Positions 61,385 through 64,000 of a stretch of DNA of 64,000 nucleotides are shown in pieces (the first letter of the stretch is position 1; the number at the start of each line of letters is the position of its first letter). Below the pieces are notes generated by a model that was not told the origin of the DNA, searched no databases, and saw only the letters and a program-made list of their open reading frames with translations. Both the position numbers and the translations under genes were made by a program. Source of the DNA: an uncultured Pelagibacteraceae bacterium (GTDB lineage: Bacteria > Pseudomonadota > Alphaproteobacteria > Pelagibacterales > Pelagibacteraceae); contig CABYJU010000004.1 in assembly GCA_902519325.1 (NCBI GenBank), forward strand, positions 1-64,000. The letters are read 5' to 3'.

Positions 61385-62743
61385 TTATTTTAATTGATTA
61401 AATAGTTCAGGCGGGATCCCTTTATCCGCCATTCCTTTCATGTTTCCTTTAGACATTTTTTTCATCATTTCTGACATCATCTTAAATTGTTTTAACAACT
61501 TATTGATAGTGGCAATGTCTGTACCTGAGCCATTAGCAATTCTTTTTTTTCTTGATCCATTTATAATTTTAGGATTTTCTCTTTCTTGCTTTGTCATTGA
61601 TAAAATAACAGCTTCATTTTGAGTTATAATTTTTTCATCTATTCCTGATTGGTCCATTTGTGATTTAATTTTTGAAACTCCAGGGAGAAATGACATTATG
61701 CCTTCTATTCCACCCATCTTTTTCATTTGACGTAATTGAGAAAGATAATCTTCCATCGAGAATTGACCTTTTTTAAGTTTCTCTTCTGTTTTCTTTAAAT
61801 TTTCTTGATCTAAATCTTCTGAAGCTTTTTCAACTAAGGAAACGATATCTCCCATTCCCAAAATTCTATTTGCAATTCGATCAGGATGGAAAACTTCAAA
61901 ATTCTCAATTTTCTCTCCAACACCAAGAAACTTTATGGGGACCTCAGCAACATATTTCATACTCAATGCAGCTCCACCTCTTCCATCTCCATCTGCTCTT
62001 GTAAGTATAATTCCGCTCAAATTCACTGTATTTTTAAATTCCTTTGCTACATTAGCAGCAACTTGACCTGTTAGAGAATCTGCTACCAGTATAGTTTCTG
62101 CAGGATTAATAATAGTTTCAATTTGTTTGATTTCATTCATCATTTGAAAATCTATTTGTGTTCTTCCAGCAGTATCAAATAAAACTACTTCACAACCATT
62201 TAAATTTGCAGCACTTAATGCTCTTCTACAAATATCTGCAGGAAGCTGGCCTTCTATAATTGGCAAAGTTTCAATATTATTTTGTTCACCCAAAAGTCTC
62301 AATTGTTCTTGCGCGGCAGGTCTGTAAACGTCTAAACTAGCCATCATTACTTTTTTCTTATTATTTTTTTCTAAAAATTTTGCTAATTTTGAGGTTGTTG
62401 TGGTTTTTCCTGAACCTTGCAATCCAACTAACATGATTGGAACTGGAGGGACAGCATTAAGGGAGATTTCAGAATTCTTATCACCTAAAAAAGATACTAT
62501 TTCGTCATAAACGATTTTTACAACCATATCCCCGGGAGAAGTTGATCTTATAATTTCCTGACCTAGCGCTTTGGGCTTAACTCTACTAATAAACTCCTTA
62601 ACTACGTCTAATGAAACATCGGCTTCTAACAAAGCCAACCTTATACCTTTTAAACCCTCGTCAACTTGCTTTTCATCAAGAGAAGGAGCTTTTTTTAATG
62701 AAGAAAAAATTTCTTCAAATTTATTAGTTAAATTTTCAAACAT
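61385..62743 (-). CDS. ffh: Signal recognition particle protein Ffh
   Basis: Ffh binds signal sequences and SRP RNA and delivers ribosomes to FtsY at the membrane. With the ATG at 62741-62743 the protein is 452 residues: an N domain (1-95), G domain with the P-loop GLQGSGKTTTTSK (about 107-119), DTAGRTQID and TRADGDGRGGAALS, and a methionine-rich M domain (about 300-452; MKKMGGIEGIMSFLPG and SGTDIATINKLLKQFKMM). A TTG farther upstream (62824) would extend the frame by 27 residues through a structured RNA element, so I rejected it. No ribosome-binding site precedes the ATG, only AAATT after the structured leader. Confidence 0.96.
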   Translation of the reverse strand: MFENLTNKFEEIFSSLKKAPSLDEKQVDEGLKGIRLALLEADVSLDVVKEFISRVKPKALGQEIIRSTSPGDMVVKIVYDEIVSFLGDKNSEISLNAVPPVPIMLVGLQGSGKTTTTSKLAKFLEKNNKKKVMMASLDVYRPAAQEQLRLLGEQNNIETLPIIEGQLPADICRRALSAANLNGCEVVLFDTAGRTQIDFQMMNEIKQIETIINPAETILVADSLTGQVAANVAKEFKNTVNLSGIILTRADGDGRGGAALSMKYVAEVPIKFLGVGEKIENFEVFHPDRIANRILGMGDIVSLVEKASEDLDQENLKKTEEKLKKGQFSMEDYLSQLRQMKKMGGIEGIMSFLPGVSKIKSQMDQSGIDEKIITQNEAVILSMTKQERENPKIINGSRKKRIANGSGTDIATINKLLKQFKMMSEMMKKMSKGNMKGMADKGIPPELFNQLK

Positions 62744-62748
62744 AATTT

Positions 62749-62848
62749 CGCACAGCAAGTATCGCACCAGTGGGCGAACCCTCGCTGACTGGTGTCGATC
62801 TCTTTGTTTCCAAAGACACCGCAAATTGCTGTATTTTGCGGAAGTGCG
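62749..62848 (-). ncRNA. Structured RNA element filling the ffh leader (unidentified)
   Basis: These 100 bases are about 53% G+C in a chromosome that looks near 30%. Read on the minus strand they form several perfect stems (plus coordinates): 62835-62841 with 62819-62825 (CCGCAAA/TTTGCGG); 62811-62816 with 62801-62806 closed by a GAAA tetraloop; 62788-62794 with 62765-62771 (CACCAGT/ACTGGTG), extended by three pairs past a bulge, and with an inner GCGA/TCGC stem. The loop ACAGCAA (62826-62832) is complementary to TTGCTGT (62752-62758), a potential pseudoknot, and GTGCG-type ends close the whole. The GAAA loop favours the minus strand. The SRP RNA apical motif is absent. It may be a cis-regulator of ffh or a processed small RNA. 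Confidence 0.6.
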
Positions 62849-62853
62849 CGTAA

Positions 62854-62879
62854 ATTATATTAGAGGTTCAAAAAGTCAA
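62854..62879 (-). promoter_or_regulatory. Candidate promoter for the ffh leader RNA
   Basis: On the minus strand a perfect TATAAT (62854-62859) lies downstream of TTGACT (62874-62879). The spacing is 14 bases, shorter than the usual 16-18, so the true -35 may be elsewhere. Transcription would begin near 62847, precisely at the first stem of the structured element. Confidence 0.45.
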
Positions 62880-62902
62880 TAAATAAGTTAAGTATTATTT
62901 AT

Positions 62903-63727
62903 ATGGAATTTGAAGCATTTAAAATGGATGGATTAGGTAACGACTTTGTTATTATTGATCAGAGAATAAATAGTTTAAACTTATCAAATGACCAAATCTT
63001 AAAAATTTGTGACAGAGATTTCATAGGGTGCGATCAGTTGATCTACATAAACAAAAGTCAAAAAGCTGATGCTGATGTTGCTTTTTTTAACTCGGATGGA
63101 AGCCGCTCAGATGCATGTGGAAATGGAACTAGATGTGTTGCTTATTTACTAAGTATTGAAAAAAATAAAAAAGAAATTGAAATTTTGGTATCCTCAAAAA
63201 TATTAAAATCTAAAGTTCTTAATAATAAAGATGTTGAAACGATAATTGGAACTCCAAATTTAGAGTGGAACAAAATTCCTTTAAGTAAAAATCTTGATAC
63301 TAAAAATCTATCACTTGGTATGATTGATATTGACGGAAATAAAATGAATGGTGGTATTGCAGTGAATGTTGGTAACCCTCATGTAGTATATTTTTGCGAG
63401 GATATAGAAAAAATAAATTTAAAAAAATATGGACCATTAATAGAAAATCATGAAGTTTTCCCTGAGAAATGCAATGTCACAATAGCTCAGAAAATTAGTG
63501 ATCAACATTACAAAATTAAAGTTTGGGAGAGGGGTGCAGGTTTAACAAAAGCTTGCGGGACTGCAGCATGTGCAACAGCAGTCGCAGCTAATTTAAATCA
63601 ACTACAAAACAGTAATTCAAAAATAGAATTTTCAACAGGAATTTTAAATATTCAAATTGATAATGAATTAAATATAAAAATGAGAGGTCCTGTATCTGAA
63701 ATTGAAAAGATTAATATCAAAATATAA
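62903..63727 (+). CDS. dapF: Diaminopimelate epimerase
   Basis: DapF converts LL- to meso-diaminopimelate for lysine and peptidoglycan. The 274-residue protein has the two catalytic cysteines, C72 in DACGNGTRC and C218 in KACGTAACATA, plus FKMDGLGNDFVIID at the N-terminus and VNVGNPHVV near 155. It is divergent from ffh across 159 bases that hold the ffh leader element. The ftsY ATG overlaps its stop by one base (TAATG). Confidence 0.97.
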   Translation: MEFEAFKMDGLGNDFVIIDQRINSLNLSNDQILKICDRDFIGCDQLIYINKSQKADADVAFFNSDGSRSDACGNGTRCVAYLLSIEKNKKEIEILVSSKILKSKVLNNKDVETIIGTPNLEWNKIPLSKNLDTKNLSLGMIDIDGNKMNGGIAVNVGNPHVVYFCEDIEKINLKKYGPLIENHEVFPEKCNVTIAQKISDQHYKIKVWERGAGLTKACGTAACATAVAANLNQLQNSNSKIEFSTGILNIQIDNELNIKMRGPVSEIEKINIKI

Positions 63728-64000
63728 TGGGTATTTTTGAAAAATTTAAAATCGGATTTAAAAGAAGTGCAAGCAATATAGCATCAGGCCTTAAAGAAAT
63801 AATAGTTAAGAAAGAAATTGACGATGCAACTCTTGATAAAATAGAAGAATTCTTGATCGGCTCAGATGTGGGCATAGATGCAGCATCAGAGATAAAATCT
63901 ATAATTGCTCAAAAAAAGATTGATCCTAAAAATGATCCAATCAAGGAAGTTTTCGAAATACTTAATAATTATATTTTAGAACTAATGACACCCCTAGAAA
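63727..64000 (+). CDS. ftsY: Signal recognition particle receptor FtsY, N-terminal fragment
   Basis: The frame opens at ATG 63727 and stays open for 91 codons to the window end. The peptide begins MGIFEKFKIGFKRSASNIASGL and continues through DDATLDKIEEFLIGSDVGID, the helical N domain of FtsY. FtsY is the membrane-side GTPase receptor for Ffh. The acidic A domain of many FtsY proteins is absent, as in other compact alphaproteobacterial forms. The G domain lies beyond the window. Confidence 0.92.
   Translation, partial: MGIFEKFKIGFKRSASNIASGLKEIIVKKEIDDATLDKIEEFLIGSDVGIDAASEIKSIIAQKKIDPKNDPIKEVFEILNNYILELMTPLE

Noticed and set aside
62744-62824. Longer ffh reading frame starting at TTG 62824 (27 extra residues)
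   Set aside because: The extension runs through the GC-rich structured element, encodes an arginine/cysteine-rich peptide unlike any Ffh N-terminus, and Ffh proteins begin at MFENLTNKFEEIF.
62749-62848. 4.5S/SRP RNA next to ffh
   Set aside because: Length is right, but neither strand contains the conserved apical SRP motif (GGTC...GGAA...AAGCAG type) needed for Ffh binding.

Overview
This window looks like a chromosome segment of a SAR11 alphaproteobacterium (Pelagibacterales, 'Candidatus Pelagibacter'-like). The DNA is strongly AT-rich, genes overlap or nearly touch almost everywhere, and no stretch without a gene exceeds about 180 bases. Gene orders are alphaproteobacterial (chvI-chvG...ahcY-tsaE; obg-proB-proA-nadD; sdhCDAB with mdh-sucCDAB-lpd; ffh-rpsP-trmD-rplS; leuC-leuD-leuB-asd). 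The dmdA product is, from memory, very close to the characterised SAR11 DMSP demethylase. I see no tRNA, rRNA, insertion sequence, prophage or CRISPR array, and no clear pseudogene.

Layout. 1-6929 (minus strand): the start of a COG3178 phosphotransferase, tsaE, ahcY, the chvG/chvI two-component system and polA. 7030-12441: bioY (+), regA (-), then a four-gene polyamine operon (+): an alanine-racemase-fold basic amino acid decarboxylase, a deoxyhypusine-synthase-like enzyme, N-carbamoylputrescine amidase and agmatine deiminase. 12442-15916 (-): queuosine-precursor transporter, rpmB, pyrD, class I lysS. 16003-19557 (+): K+ transporter, AmpG-like permease, cytosolic NlpC/P60 peptidase. 19559-21527 (-): tyrA and hisC. 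21708-30711 (+): metX (behind a SAM-II-type riboswitch), metW, gloB, rplU-rpmA-obg-proB-proA-nadD-rsfS-ctpA-rppH. 30704-62743 (-): an unbroken run of about 32 kb containing ffh, rpsP-trmD-rplS, leuCDB, the DMSP demethylation genes dmdC-dmdB-dmdA, asd, sdhCDAB, mmsA, mdh, sucCDAB-lpd, priA and the F1 ATP synthase atpHAGDC. 62903-64000 (+): dapF and the start of ftsY.

The central theme is oxidative carbon metabolism. DMSP demethylation (dmdA-C) and methylmalonate-semialdehyde oxidation (mmsA) sit in the same strand-block as the lower TCA cycle, succinate dehydrogenase and the F1 ATPase. Around this are housekeeping translation genes and amino-acid synthesis genes.

The most interesting observations are these. 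(1) A 100-base, about 53% GC, highly self-complementary element fills the leader of ffh, and I do not recognise it as SRP RNA. (2) The succinate dehydrogenase membrane subunits have lost both canonical heme b axial histidines. (3) The polyamine operon couples an agmatine route to a deoxyhypusine-synthase-like enzyme. (4) The SAM-II-type riboswitch ahead of metX has a mutually exclusive downstream hairpin. (5) Conserved operons show clean losses of rimM, rlmH, envC, mtaB and the PTS/HprK genes next to chvG. (6) All four convergent gene pairs lack room for a terminator.
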